From SIG598 sp045580875 (GTDB lineage Bacteria; Bacillota; Clostridia; Oscillospirales; Acutalibacteraceae), in the NCBI GenBank assembly GCA_045580875.1, contig JAZNOP010000116.1, positions 1 to 20,049 of the forward strand: a stretch of 20,049 bases of DNA, read 5' to 3'. Made by a program: the position numbers and the translations under genes. Under the pieces are notes generated by a model. It saw only the letters and a program-made list of their open reading frames with translations. It had not been told where the DNA came from and did not search any database. Of the stretch, positions 5,950 through 12,854 are shown in pieces (the first letter of the stretch is position 1; each line of letters begins with the position of its first letter).

Positions 5950-7780
5950 TGCAAACACCTCCTGTCAGAGCGGCGGCGCCGCAGCCGGAGCACTGCTCGC
6001 GGCAATGGGGAGTGGTCTTTGCTTCGAGAGCCTTCTTGTGCTCACGGATAAGGAATTCCTTTGTGATACCGAAATTGATGTGATCCCACGGGAATACCTC
6101 GTCATAATCGCGGCGGCGGTTGGCGTAGAATGCCGGATCAATACCGCAGTTCTCAAAAGCCTTGCGCCATGTGTCAAGGCTGTAGAATTCCTCCCAGCTG
6201 TCGAAGCGGCAGCCCAGACGGTGTGCCTCGAGCAGTACAGCTCCCAGACGGCGGTCACCGCGGGCAAATACAGCCTCAAGGAAGCTGGTGTCGGCATCGT
6301 GCCAGTTGAGTGTGATCTTCTTGCTGGTAACGCTTTTCAGCAGGTGCTCCTGCTTTGCGTGTATGGTCTCTATTGTATCCTGCGGCTCCCACTGGAAGGG
6401 GGTGTGCGGCTTGGGAACAAATGTGGAGGCGCTGGAGGTTACATTGACAGTCTTGCCCTTCGGACGTTCGGGAGTGTCATAGAATGCATTTACAACCTTC
6501 TGCGAAAGCTGTGTGATGCCGGCAACATCGTCGAGGGTCTCGGTGGGCAGACCGAGCATGAAGTAAAGCTTTACTGATGTCCAGCCGCCGGCAAAGGCAG
6601 TGGAGCAGGTGCGCAGAACTTCATCTTCGGTGACATTCTTGTTGATAACGTCGCGCAGACGCTGAGTGCCTGCCTCAGGTGCAAAGGTCAGACCGCCGCG
6701 GCGTACCTTCTGAAGCTTTTCGGTCAGCTCCTCAGAGAAGCCGTCGATGCGCAGAGAGGGCAGAGAGAGACTTACGCGCTTTTCCTCGGACCAGCTGAGA
6801 AGCTTGTCCATAAGCGGAGAAAGCTGAGTGTAATCGCTGGTTGAAAGCGAGGAAAGTGAAATCTCATCGTAGCCGGTGTTGCGGCAGAGAGTCTGACACA
6901 TACAGTCAATGGTCTCCGGACTGCGCTCACGCAGGGGACGGTAGATAAAGCCGGCCTGACAGAAGCGGCAGCCGCGTATGCAGCCGCGCAGAACCTCAAC
7001 AACGGCGCGGTCGTGAACTATCTCAATGAACGGAACAACGAAGTTCTCCGGCCAGAAGGTCTTGTCAAAATCCTGAACAACACGCTTGGTTATAACCGCC
7101 GGGGCATCACCCACGGGACGTGTGGCGGCAAGGGTGCCGTCCTCGTTGTATTCTGCGATATACTGCGAGGGGACGTAAACGCCGTCTATATGTGCAGCCT
7201 CGCGCAGGAATGCCGCGCGGTCAAAGCCGGCAGCCTTGTGCTTGTTGTAGAGGTCAAATATCTCGCGGCTGACCTCTTCGCCCTCACCGAGGGAGAACAG
7301 GTCAACAAAGTCAGCGAGCGGCTCGGGATTGCAGGCGCACGGACCGCCGCAGATGATTATCGGGTCGTCGTTTGCACGGTCAGCGGCAAGAATGGGGATT
7401 CCGCCAAGCTCAAGCATATTGAGTATGTTGGTATAGCTCAGCTCGTACTGCAGAGTGAATCCGACAAAGTCAAAGTCACTCAGTTTGTCGCCGCTCTCGA
7501 GGGCATAAAGCGGGATATCATTGTCGCGCATTATCTGCTCCATGTCGCTCCACGGGGCGAATACGCGCTCGCACCACACGTCGTCGTAGGTGTTGTAGAG
7601 TGCGTAGAGAAGCTTGATGCCGAGGTGGGACATACCTATTTCGTATACGTCGGGAAAGCAGAAGGCATAGCGAATGGAAACACTGTCCCTGTCCTTGACA
7701 ATACTGCCGTTTTCGCCGCCGGTATAGCGTCCGGGTTTCTGCACCCGGAGAAGGTGTTTTTCTATATCCTTGCGAATCAT
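5936..7780 (-). CDS. B12-binding-type radical SAM protein (TIGR03960 family)
   Basis: A 614-residue uncharacterised radical SAM enzyme. Residues about 35-190 form a cobalamin-binding-like N-terminal region (FPDVYEIGMSHLG, IIICGGPCACNPEPLADFVD, SLGEGEE). The radical SAM core follows, with the iron-sulfur motif LRGCIRGCRFC (Cys267, Cys271, Cys274) and the segments APEAGTQRLRDVINKN and GWTSVKLYFMLGLPTET. The C-terminus is rich in Cys (HCREQCSGCG...GGVC), possibly a further metal site. The ATG at 7780 with AAGGAG seven bases upstream is preferred over an in-frame start 23 codons earlier, which would fall in the promoter. The gene has its own promoter overlapping the HPr terminator and forms a two-gene unit with the DUF2344 protein. 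Methylthiolation or methylation of RNA is a reasonable but unproven guess. Confidence 0.93.
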   Translation of the reverse strand: MIRKDIEKHLLRVQKPGRYTGGENGSIVKDRDSVSIRYAFCFPDVYEIGMSHLGIKLLYALYNTYDDVWCERVFAPWSDMEQIMRDNDIPLYALESGDKLSDFDFVGFTLQYELSYTNILNMLELGGIPILAADRANDDPIIICGGPCACNPEPLADFVDLFSLGEGEEVSREIFDLYNKHKAAGFDRAAFLREAAHIDGVYVPSQYIAEYNEDGTLAATRPVGDAPAVITKRVVQDFDKTFWPENFVVPFIEIVHDRAVVEVLRGCIRGCRFCQAGFIYRPLRERSPETIDCMCQTLCRNTGYDEISLSSLSTSDYTQLSPLMDKLLSWSEEKRVSLSLPSLRIDGFSEELTEKLQKVRRGGLTFAPEAGTQRLRDVINKNVTEDEVLRTCSTAFAGGWTSVKLYFMLGLPTETLDDVAGITQLSQKVVNAFYDTPERPKGKTVNVTSSASTFVPKPHTPFQWEPQDTIETIHAKQEHLLKSVTSKKITLNWHDADTSFLEAVFARGDRRLGAVLLEAHRLGCRFDSWEEFYSLDTWRKAFENCGIDPAFYANRRRDYDEVFPWDHINFGITKEFLIREHKKALEAKTTPHCREQCSGCGAAALTGGVCSVTR

Positions 7781-7820
7781 AGGGTAACTCCTTGGTGTGT
7801 ATTTCGGTGTATTTTTGAAT

Positions 7821-7849
7821 ATTATAGCAAAAAAATACGCCATCCGCAA
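7821..7849 (-). promoter_or_regulatory. Promoter of the radical SAM/DUF2344 pair, embedded in the HPr terminator
   Basis: On the minus strand, TTGCGG (7849-7844) lies 17 bases upstream of a consensus TATAAT (7826-7821). The -35 box is formed by the loop and second arm of the preceding terminator hairpin, and the spacer includes the terminator T-run. Transcription would start near 7814, giving a leader of about 33 nt. Confidence 0.65.
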
Positions 7850-7857
7850 GGATGGCG
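7827..7857 (-). terminator. Intrinsic terminator downstream of ptsH
   Basis: Read on the minus strand, an 8-bp perfect GC-rich stem (CGCCATCC, loop TTGC, GGATGGCG) is followed by TATTTTTTT. It lies 16 bases after the HPr stop codon. Its loop and distal arm double as the -35 region of the next promoter. Confidence 0.88.
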
Positions 7858-7873
7858 CAGCTTTTGAGGTGAA

Positions 7874-8137
7874 TTACTCTGCGAAACCGGACTGGACCAG
7901 CTTGACAAGGCCGTCGACAGCGAGATTCTCGTCGGGACCGTCAGCGATGATGCGGATAGTGGTGCCGCCTACGATACCAAGAGAGAGGACGCCGAGGAGA
8001 GACTTAGCGTTTACGCGGCGCTCTTCCTTCTCGACCCAGATGGTGCTCTTGTACTCGTTGGCCTTCTGAATGAAGAAGGTTGCAGGACGTGCGTGCAGAC
8101 CGACCTGATTCTGAACCATGACCTCATTGACGTACAT
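7874..8137 (-). CDS. ptsH: HPr phosphocarrier protein of the PTS
   Basis: An 87-residue HPr-family protein. HPr carries phosphate from enzyme I to sugar-specific EIIA domains, and in Bacillota it is also a regulator when phosphorylated by HPr kinase. Both regulatory residues are at their classical positions: His15 in VGLHARPAT and Ser46 in VNAKSLLGVLSLG, so it is an HPr rather than a His-less Crh protein. The ATG at 8137 has AGGAGG seven bases upstream. No ptsI follows. The gene has its own promoter and terminator and so stands alone between trmD and the radical SAM pair. A role mainly in Ser46-based carbon regulation is possible, but phosphotransfer cannot be excluded. Confidence 0.95.
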   Translation of the reverse strand: MYVNEVMVQNQVGLHARPATFFIQKANEYKSTIWVEKEERRVNAKSLLGVLSLGIVGGTTIRIIADGPDENLAVDGLVKLVQSGFAE

Positions 8138-8502
8138 AAAATTGACCTCCTAAAATGTATGCAAACTGATAATTTGGATACTTTCTGTTGCTCATGTATG
8201 AGCAGTGCAGCCGCTGCTGCGACAGTAACATTATTATATCACAAAAGGGGGCAAGGTCAACATTTGGTGAGCATTTTTGTGTTGATTGACAAGCCGCCGC
8301 GGATAAAATAATTGGTTTATTGTGCAAGTATACACTATTCGACAAAAAGTGATGTTTTTTACACAAAAAGTGGTTATGTGCTATGTGCATGATGACGGCA
8401 AAATATAAAAATGAAATAAAAAATTGCGCGGTTGTTATTGCATATAGCATATAATTTTTGGAAACGTTTTTTATGAGAATTAAAAAAACATCAGCCGGAT
8501 TA
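8138..8502. other. 365-base AT-rich spacer between trmD and ptsH
   Basis: No credible gene was found here. The part next to ptsH holds its promoter (8233-8260) and a leader of about 90 nt with two small hairpins: 8189-8204 (TGCTCAT/ATGAGCA) and 8207-8217 (GCAG/CTGC). Further upstream are two direct copies of ACAAAAAGTG at 8342-8351 and 8363-8372, spaced 21 bases (two helical turns), and a tandem GCATATA pair at 8440-8453. A run of seven T on the minus strand about 15 bases after the trmD stop may contribute to termination, but only weak structure precedes it. Confidence 0.6.
8233..8260 (-). promoter_or_regulatory. Sigma-A promoter of ptsH
   Basis: On the minus strand, TTGACC (8260-8255) is followed after 16 bases by a consensus TATAAT (8238-8233), preceded by TGTGA. 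The predicted start near 8226 gives a leader of about 88 nt before the HPr start codon. Confidence 0.8.
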
Positions 8503-9228
8503 TTATTCTGTTTCAGCAAGAATTTTCCTGTCTTCAGCTGAAAGCTCTGCTGATTCCAACATATCCGGTCTCAGGCGCTTTGTGACAGCGAGAGATTCTC
8601 TGCGCTTCCATTTCATAATATTCGCCGCGTGACCGGACAGAAGTATGTCCGGCACTTTTTTTTCGCGCCATACAGGCGGGCGGGTGTACTGCGGATACTC
8701 GAGAAGACCGGAAAAGTGGCTTTCATCTTCAAAGGAGACCTTTTCTGAAAGAACACCGGGCAGCAGACGGGCAACCGCATCGGTTATTGCCAGTGCCGGA
8801 AGCTCGCCTCCGGTGAGAACAAAGTCTCCGATGGAGACCTGCATATCGATATATTCGTCAATCACACGCTGGTCTATGCCCTCATAGTGTCCGCAGAGAA
8901 TACACAGATTATCCAGCTCTGCAAAACTGCAGGCAAGCTTCTGGTCAAAAACTTTTCCGTGGGGAGACATATAGATGAAAAACGGACGCCTGCCGATCTG
9001 CTCGGTTATTGCGTCAAAGCAACGTGCGACAGGCTCTGCCTTGAGCAGCATGCCCTGACCGCCGCCGTAAGGGTAGTCATCGACCCGGCGGTGCTTGTCG
9101 TCAGAGTAATCGCGTATGTTGTGACAGCGCAGGTCAACAAGTCCCTTGCGGCGGGCCTGTCCGAGAATGCTCTCGTCCATAACCCTTTCGCACATCTCAG
9201 GGAAAAGCGTAAGAATATCAATCCTCAT
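8503..9228 (-). CDS. trmD: tRNA (guanine-N1)-methyltransferase TrmD
   Basis: A 241-residue TrmD, the SPOUT-fold enzyme that methylates N1 of G37 in tRNAs using SAM, preventing frameshifts. The N-terminus MRIDILTLFPEM and HNIRDYSDDKHRRVDDYPYG are family signatures. The SAM-binding knot shows as YMSPHG, LCGHYEGID (111-119) and IGDFVLTGGELP, followed by the catalytic aspartate in AITDAVAR (Asp150). A TTG three codons upstream (9237) is better spaced from AAGGG, but the ATG at 9228 matches the family start, so I use it. The gene overlaps rimM by 11 bases, implying coupled translation, as in other bacteria. Confidence 0.97.
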   Translation of the reverse strand: MRIDILTLFPEMCERVMDESILGQARRKGLVDLRCHNIRDYSDDKHRRVDDYPYGGGQGMLLKAEPVARCFDAITEQIGRRPFFIYMSPHGKVFDQKLACSFAELDNLCILCGHYEGIDQRVIDEYIDMQVSIGDFVLTGGELPALAITDAVARLLPGVLSEKVSFEDESHFSGLLEYPQYTRPPVWREKKVPDILLSGHAANIMKWKRRESLAVTKRLRPDMLESAELSAEDRKILAETE

Positions 9229-9733
9229 CGTCGTCAAACATACCCTTCATAGGATGTATTTTTATGGTGCCTGCTTCAAGATCGGTGCCGGCAAGCACCT
9301 TGTCAATAGCAGGAATGAAATGCTCTTTACCGTCGGGAGAGCGCAGGCTGTAGACATCATTTGCCACAGTGTTGAACACGTCGGTAACAACGCCGTATTC
9401 TTCGCCTGTGTCAGCATCGATGACACGCAGACCTATGAGATCCTGAATGAAATAGCGACCCTCAGGAAGATTTGCATCGGCGCGGTTCATGAAGAGAACA
9501 GTACCCCTGAGAGTGTCAGCCTGCTCGATGGAGTCGATGCCGGCAATCTTGGCGATAACCATGTTTTTGTGAACACGTGCGTTCTTTATCTGATAGCAGG
9601 GAGTGCCTTCCCTGCCGTACAGCTTTTTGAAGCCGAGCAGAAATTCGCCTGAATCAGCCCAGGGCTGAATGCGCACCTCACCCTTGATGCCATGTGTGCC
9701 GACGATTTTTCCAATTTCAAGATAAGTTTTCAT
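9218..9733 (-). CDS. rimM: Ribosome maturation factor RimM
   Basis: A 171-residue RimM, which binds the 30S head through S19 and helps 16S rRNA maturation. The N-terminal RimM domain shows LEIGKIVGTHGIKGEVRI and the later SIEQADTLRGTVLF. The C-terminal PRC-barrel starts near DLIGLRVIDADTGEEYG and ends with IHPMKGMFDDDED. The ATG at 9733 has AGGTGA nine bases upstream. rimM and trmD form a two-gene unit with overlapping ends. The usual upstream neighbour khpA is here separated by a terminator and a small AT-rich gene. Confidence 0.96.
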   Translation of the reverse strand: MKTYLEIGKIVGTHGIKGEVRIQPWADSGEFLLGFKKLYGREGTPCYQIKNARVHKNMVIAKIAGIDSIEQADTLRGTVLFMNRADANLPEGRYFIQDLIGLRVIDADTGEEYGVVTDVFNTVANDVYSLRSPDGKEHFIPAIDKVLAGTDLEAGTIKIHPMKGMFDDDED

Positions 9734-9802
9734 AATATATTCACCTGATTTGTATGTCGGAAATTTGTTTAAGTTTATATATCCTGCTTTGGATAAGTGT
9801 TC

Positions 9803-10018
9803 CTATTTCTTAAATAGTGTTGTATATGCTTCTACTAAGCTTAAGTTCTCTTCAATCATTAACTCTATGCACTTTACAAGTTTTTCCTGAGTTATCCCAT
9901 TAGGAATGATCGTATAGTCTACTTCTTTTCCCCAGGTCTCTTCGTATTTTTTTTCTAATTCTTCGACGTTCCTTAATATATTCGCATCTGATTGCATCTT
10001 CTTCATGCTTCTTATCAT
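9803..10018 (-). CDS. Small AT-rich hypothetical protein (71 aa)
   Basis: I do not recognise this protein. It is about 71 residues from the ATG at 10018, soluble and charged, with a predicted helical first half (ANILRNVEELEKKYEETWG) and a second helical part (ITQEKLVKCIELMIEENLS) ending in LFKK. Base composition is visibly AT-rich against its neighbours. It lies directly after the khpA terminator and has a plausible promoter of its own, with a weak AGGA ahead of the start. In-frame ATGs at 10006 and 9997 are alternative starts. The open frame extends upstream to 10090, but those codons would run through the promoter and terminator. It could be a transferred orphan gene or a fast-evolving lineage-specific protein; coding status is likely, not certain. 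Confidence 0.6.
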   Translation of the reverse strand: MIRSMKKMQSDANILRNVEELEKKYEETWGKEVDYTIIPNGITQEKLVKCIELMIEENLSLVEAYTTLFKK

Positions 10019-10046
10019 AGTAACACAATTCCTAAAATGGAAGTAA

Positions 10047-10076
10047 ATTATCATGCAAAATAAATAATGATAACAA
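10047..10076 (-). promoter_or_regulatory. Putative promoter of the small AT-rich gene
   Basis: On the minus strand, TTGTTA (10076-10071) is followed after 18 bases by GATAAT (10052-10047). The -35 box directly abuts the T-run of the khpA terminator, so the unit restarts transcription immediately after termination. Confidence 0.5.
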
Positions 10077-10115
10077 AAAAGGGCGAGCACGCAGCCTTGC
10101 GGGAAGCGTGCGCCC
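10074..10115 (-). terminator. Intrinsic terminator downstream of khpA
   Basis: Read on the minus strand, the two-part stem GGGCG + CACGC pairs with GCGTG + CGCCC (a small bulge lies between the parts) around a loop containing CCCGCAAGG, followed by TTTTTTG. It begins 27 bases after the khpA stop codon and closes the ffh-rpsP-khpA segment. Confidence 0.85.
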
Positions 10116-10141
10116 TGATTTGTGCTGTCGTGTGTGCCGGA

Positions 10142-10375
10142 TCAGTTGATGTCAACTGATACCTTCTCGCCGCTGCGAGTACCTGCGGCACGCATAACTG
10201 TGCGGATGGATTTAGCGATACGGCCCTGCTTGCCGATAACGCGGCCCTTGTCATTCTCAGCGACGTACAGAGTATAAACTACAGTACCGTCCTCTGCGGG
10301 CTCTGCGACTTCGACAGAAACTTCTTCGGGGGACTCGACGAGACCCTGGGCGATCGCGATAAGCAGATCTTTCAT
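10142..10375 (-). CDS. khpA: KH-domain RNA-binding protein KhpA (YlqC)
   Basis: A 77-residue single KH-domain protein. In Bacillota, KhpA forms a dimer with KhpB/Jag and binds RNAs involved in cell elongation and division. The RNA-binding GxxG loop is in RVIGKQGRIAKSIR (GKQG, residues 48-51), followed by the final strand KVSVDIN. Length and position right after rpsP match the family. The ATG at 10375 has GGAGG upstream. The gene begins 28 bases after rpsP, so the two are co-transcribed, and a strong terminator follows. Confidence 0.94.
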   Translation of the reverse strand: MKDLLIAIAQGLVESPEEVSVEVAEPAEDGTVVYTLYVAENDKGRVIGKQGRIAKSIRTVMRAAGTRSGEKVSVDIN

Positions 10376-10403
10376 AGAAATGATCCTCCGTAGTCAGTTG
10401 CTA

Positions 10404-10646
10404 TTAGAGAATGCCCTCTTTCTTGAACAGGACCTTGACGGTATCGGTCGGCTGAGCGCCGTTAGCGATCCATGCCTTAGCCTTGTCAGCCTCAATGGTG
10501 ACCTCAGAGGGATTTGCGAGGGGGTTGTAGGTACCGATCTCCTCGATAAATCTGCCGTCACGCGGATAGCGGGAATCAGCAACGACTATACGATAGAAAG
10601 GAGCCTTCTTTGCGCCCATGCGGCGAAGTCTGATCTTTACTGCCAT
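10404..10646 (-). CDS. rpsP: 30S ribosomal protein S16
   Basis: An 80-residue bS16 protein of the small subunit, needed for 30S assembly. The sequence MAVKIRLRRMGAKKAPFYRI, VADSRYPRDGRFIEEIGTYNP and the final DTVKVLFKKEGIL are textbook family features. GGAGGTGA precedes the ATG at 10646. It lies 84 bases downstream of ffh; a short CCGTT/AACGG hairpin in that gap may partly terminate or process the transcript. Confidence 0.97.
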   Translation of the reverse strand: MAVKIRLRRMGAKKAPFYRIVVADSRYPRDGRFIEEIGTYNPLANPSEVTIEADKAKAWIANGAQPTDTVKVLFKKEGIL

Positions 10647-10697
10647 GATTATTTCACCTCCATATTGGAATAATATATGATTTTATGAATTAAAACA

Positions 10698-10715
10698 CCG
10701 TTTGGGTTAGAACGG
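10698..10715 (-). terminator. Weak hairpin between ffh and rpsP
   Basis: On the minus strand, CCGTT, an 8-base loop and AACGG are followed by TGTTTTAATT. The stem is only 5 bp, so it is at best a partial terminator or a processing site between ffh and rpsP. Confidence 0.3.
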
Positions 10716-10730
10716 ACGTTTCATACTGTG

Positions 10731-12134
10731 TCAGCGGTCCCAGAAGCCGAAGCCGCCGGGATTTCCGCCCATGCCGCCGAGCATCTTCTCGAGCTCAGCC
10801 ATGTTGCCCATACCGGGAATACGCATGCGCTTGCCCTTCTTGCCGGCCTTGCCGAACTGCTTGAACATCTGCTGCATCATCTCGAGCTGCTTGACGAGGC
10901 GGTTGACGTCCTCGACCTGCATTCCGCTGCCGGCTGCGATGCGGCGTCTGCGGCTTGCGTTGAGAAGCTTGGGATTCTCGCGCTCAGCTGGAGTCATCGA
11001 CTTGATGATAGCCATTGTGCGGTCGACCTGACGCTCGTCTATCTCAGCATCACCGAGCTGTTTGTCCATGCCGGGTATCATGCTGATAAGCTGCTTGAGG
11101 GGACCCATCTTGCGCATCTGCTCGAACTGGTCAAGCAGGTCGTTGAAATCAAAGGTGCTGTTCTTGAGCTTCTGCTCGAGATCGGCGGCTTTCTTCTCGT
11201 CAATCTGCTGCTCTGCTCTTTCGATGAAGCTGAGCACATCGCCCATGCCGAGGATTCTCGAAGCCATGCGCTCGGGGTGGAAGGGCTCAATATCGCCCAG
11301 CTTTTCGCCGGTGCCGATATACTTGATGGGCTTGCCGGTGACGTGGCGGACAGAAAGTGCCGCACCGCCTCGGGTGTCGCCGTCGAGCTTGGTGAGGATA
11401 ACGCCGTCGATGCCGAGTGCGTTGTTGGAGCTCTCTGCAACGTTGACTGCATCCTGACCGGTCATTGCGTCGATAACGAGCATGATCTCATGGGGGAGAA
11501 CTGCCGCCTTGACGTTTTTGAGCTCATCCATGAGCTTTTCATCTATATGCAGACGACCGGCGGTATCGATGATAACCACATCGTTGCCGTGGTCCTTTGC
11601 GTGTGCAACTGCTGCCTTTGCGATTTTTACGGGATCGTCCTGACCCATCTCAAAGACAGGAACGCCTGCCTTGCTGCCGACAACCTTGAGCTGCTCGATA
11701 GCAGCCGGACGGTAGATGTCGCAGGCAACAAGCAGCGGGCGGTGAGACTCGCGCTCTTTGAGAAGCTTTGCGAGCTTGCCGGCGTAGGTTGTTTTACCGG
11801 CGCCCTGCAGACCGCACAGCATGATGATGCATGGCGGACGGCTCGGAGAAGCGATTCGTGCCTGAGTGCCGCCCATCAGCTCAACGAGTTCTTCGTTGAC
11901 GATCTTGATGACCTGCTGTCCGGGGGTGAGACTCTCAAGAACCTCGCCGCCGACGGCCTTTTCGGTTACGCGGGCGGTGAAATCCTTCGCTACTTTATAG
12001 TTGACGTCAGCCTCGAGAAGTGCCATGCGAACCTCGCGCATTGCTTCCTTGACGTCGGCTTCAGTGAGTTTTCCTTTGGAGCGCAGCCGCTTGAATGACG
12101 CGGCGAGCTTTTCAGAAAGGCTTTCAAATGCCAA
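10731..12134 (-). CDS. ffh: Signal recognition particle protein Ffh (SRP54)
   Basis: A 467-residue SRP GTPase that binds signal sequences and 4.5S/6S-like SRP RNA and delivers ribosomes to FtsY at the membrane. The N domain occupies about residues 1-90. The G domain shows G1 GLQGAGKTT (108-116), DTAGRLH (190-196) and TKLDGDTRGG (248-257). The methionine-rich M domain (about 300-467) contains FDFNDLLDQFEQMRKMGPL, LNASRRRRIAAGSG and a Gly/Met-rich tail. The gene is 51 bases downstream of ylxM, the usual partner, and shares its consensus promoter. A long open frame on the opposite strand of this gene is a codon-bias shadow. Confidence 0.98.
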   Translation of the reverse strand: MAFESLSEKLAASFKRLRSKGKLTEADVKEAMREVRMALLEADVNYKVAKDFTARVTEKAVGGEVLESLTPGQQVIKIVNEELVELMGGTQARIASPSRPPCIIMLCGLQGAGKTTYAGKLAKLLKERESHRPLLVACDIYRPAAIEQLKVVGSKAGVPVFEMGQDDPVKIAKAAVAHAKDHGNDVVIIDTAGRLHIDEKLMDELKNVKAAVLPHEIMLVIDAMTGQDAVNVAESSNNALGIDGVILTKLDGDTRGGAALSVRHVTGKPIKYIGTGEKLGDIEPFHPERMASRILGMGDVLSFIERAEQQIDEKKAADLEQKLKNSTFDFNDLLDQFEQMRKMGPLKQLISMIPGMDKQLGDAEIDERQVDRTMAIIKSMTPAERENPKLLNASRRRRIAAGSGMQVEDVNRLVKQLEMMQQMFKQFGKAGKKGKRMRIPGMGNMAELEKMLGGMGGNPGGFGFWDR

Positions 12135-12185
12135 GTGGAGTACACTCCTTTCGGTGAAGTGTCAGTAATATATGTTAATTAAGGA

Positions 12186-12605
12186 TTATTCGTAAAGATC
12201 GTGCGCAAGCGAGAGAATTGTGGTGACCGCATCGTTTATTTCCTTGATGCAGCTGTTGTGAATGTTGTAATCGGCAATCTCTCTTGCCTTTGCGCTTATC
12301 TCGTCAAGCACCAGACGGTTCATCTGAGCCTTCTCAAGAAGCCGCAGCTTCGACTCCCATTCGATAAGCTTTGCTTCAGCGCGCTTTATGGTGTCGCGTA
12401 CGCCCTGGCGTGTGATGGTGGTGCGCTCGTTGGGATTGCCGACGCCTGAATCAGCTCTTGCACGACGTGCAGCAGCCTCGTTGTCGGCTATCTCTTTGAG
12501 AGAGAGGTCGTCATTGTAATAATACTCAAGGGTATCGCGCTCCTTTTCGGTCAGCAGCGCGCCGTAGAGGTCAAGCAGAATAGTGATATTCGGATTGATC
12601 GCCAT
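12186..12605 (-). CDS. ylxM: YlxM-like helix-turn-helix protein with an insertion
   Basis: A 139-residue YlxM/p13-type protein, a sigma-factor-like HTH protein encoded next to ffh and thought to be an SRP accessory. The family core is visible in LLDLYGALLTEKERDTLEYYYNDDLSLKEIAD (9-41), and again in TRQGVRDTIKRAEAKL (65-80), followed by a coiled C-terminal helix. Between these halves of the HTH is a roughly 20-residue Ala/Arg-rich and Gly/Asn-rich insertion (about residues 43-63), where typical homologues run on directly. This explains the length of 139 against about 110 usually. GGGAGGG precedes the ATG at 12605. It is the first gene behind a perfect consensus promoter, followed by ffh. Confidence 0.85.
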   Translation of the reverse strand: MAINPNITILLDLYGALLTEKERDTLEYYYNDDLSLKEIADNEAAARRARADSGVGNPNERTTITRQGVRDTIKRAEAKLIEWESKLRLLEKAQMNRLVLDEISAKAREIADYNIHNSCIKEINDAVTTILSLAHDLYE

Positions 12606-12658
12606 GACTTTTCCCTCCCTGAATCAAAACTGTAAAGTTAATCATCTTTACGCTGAAT

Positions 12659-12687
12659 ATTATACTACATCTTGTATTATCTGTCAA
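12659..12687 (-). promoter_or_regulatory. Consensus sigma-A promoter of ylxM-ffh
   Basis: On the minus strand, TTGACA (12687-12682), a 17-base spacer and TATAAT (12664-12659) match the consensus exactly. The leader of about 45 nt contains a GTAAAG/CTTTAC hairpin (12632-12651) before the ribosome binding site. Confidence 0.9.
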
Positions 12688-12734
12688 CCGGAAACTGCGA
12701 ATATTTTCATGTTTTTTCATACTTTTTTCGACCG

Positions 12735-12772
12735 AAAACGGCTTTTTGGCACATTAACCAAAAAGCCGTTTT
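12735..12772. terminator. Strong, potentially bidirectional terminator
   Basis: A perfect 15-bp stem (AAAACGGCTTTTTGG at 12735-12749 and CCAAAAAGCCGTTTT at 12758-12772) with an 8-base loop ends in four T in both directions. It lies about 80 bases after the stop of the ACT/metallo-beta-lactamase gene and insulates it from the ylxM-ffh promoter just downstream. Confidence 0.85.
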
Positions 12773-12854
12773 ATCAGCAAAATATTCTTGCTTAAATGCT
12801 CAGAAACAATTAAGAACTACTACCTGAAAAACGGTGGAAAACCGGCTGAACTGC

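Noticed and set aside
8124..8519. Open frame of 131 codons on the minus strand in the trmD-ptsH spacer
   Set aside because: It runs through the ptsH promoter, leader and ribosome binding site, has AT-driven composition (many Ile, Phe, Asn, Lys) and no clear ribosome binding site or family features.
9229..9237. TTG start of trmD three codons upstream
   Set aside because: Better spaced from AAGGG than the ATG, but TrmD proteins begin at MRIDILTLFPEM; the ATG at 9228 is kept, with some doubt.
10728..12098. Open frame of about 456 codons on the plus strand opposite ffh
   Set aside because: It is fully antisense to a textbook SRP54 gene, lacks a ribosome binding site and its product is a low-complexity Leu/Ala/His-rich string; it arises from the codon bias of ffh.
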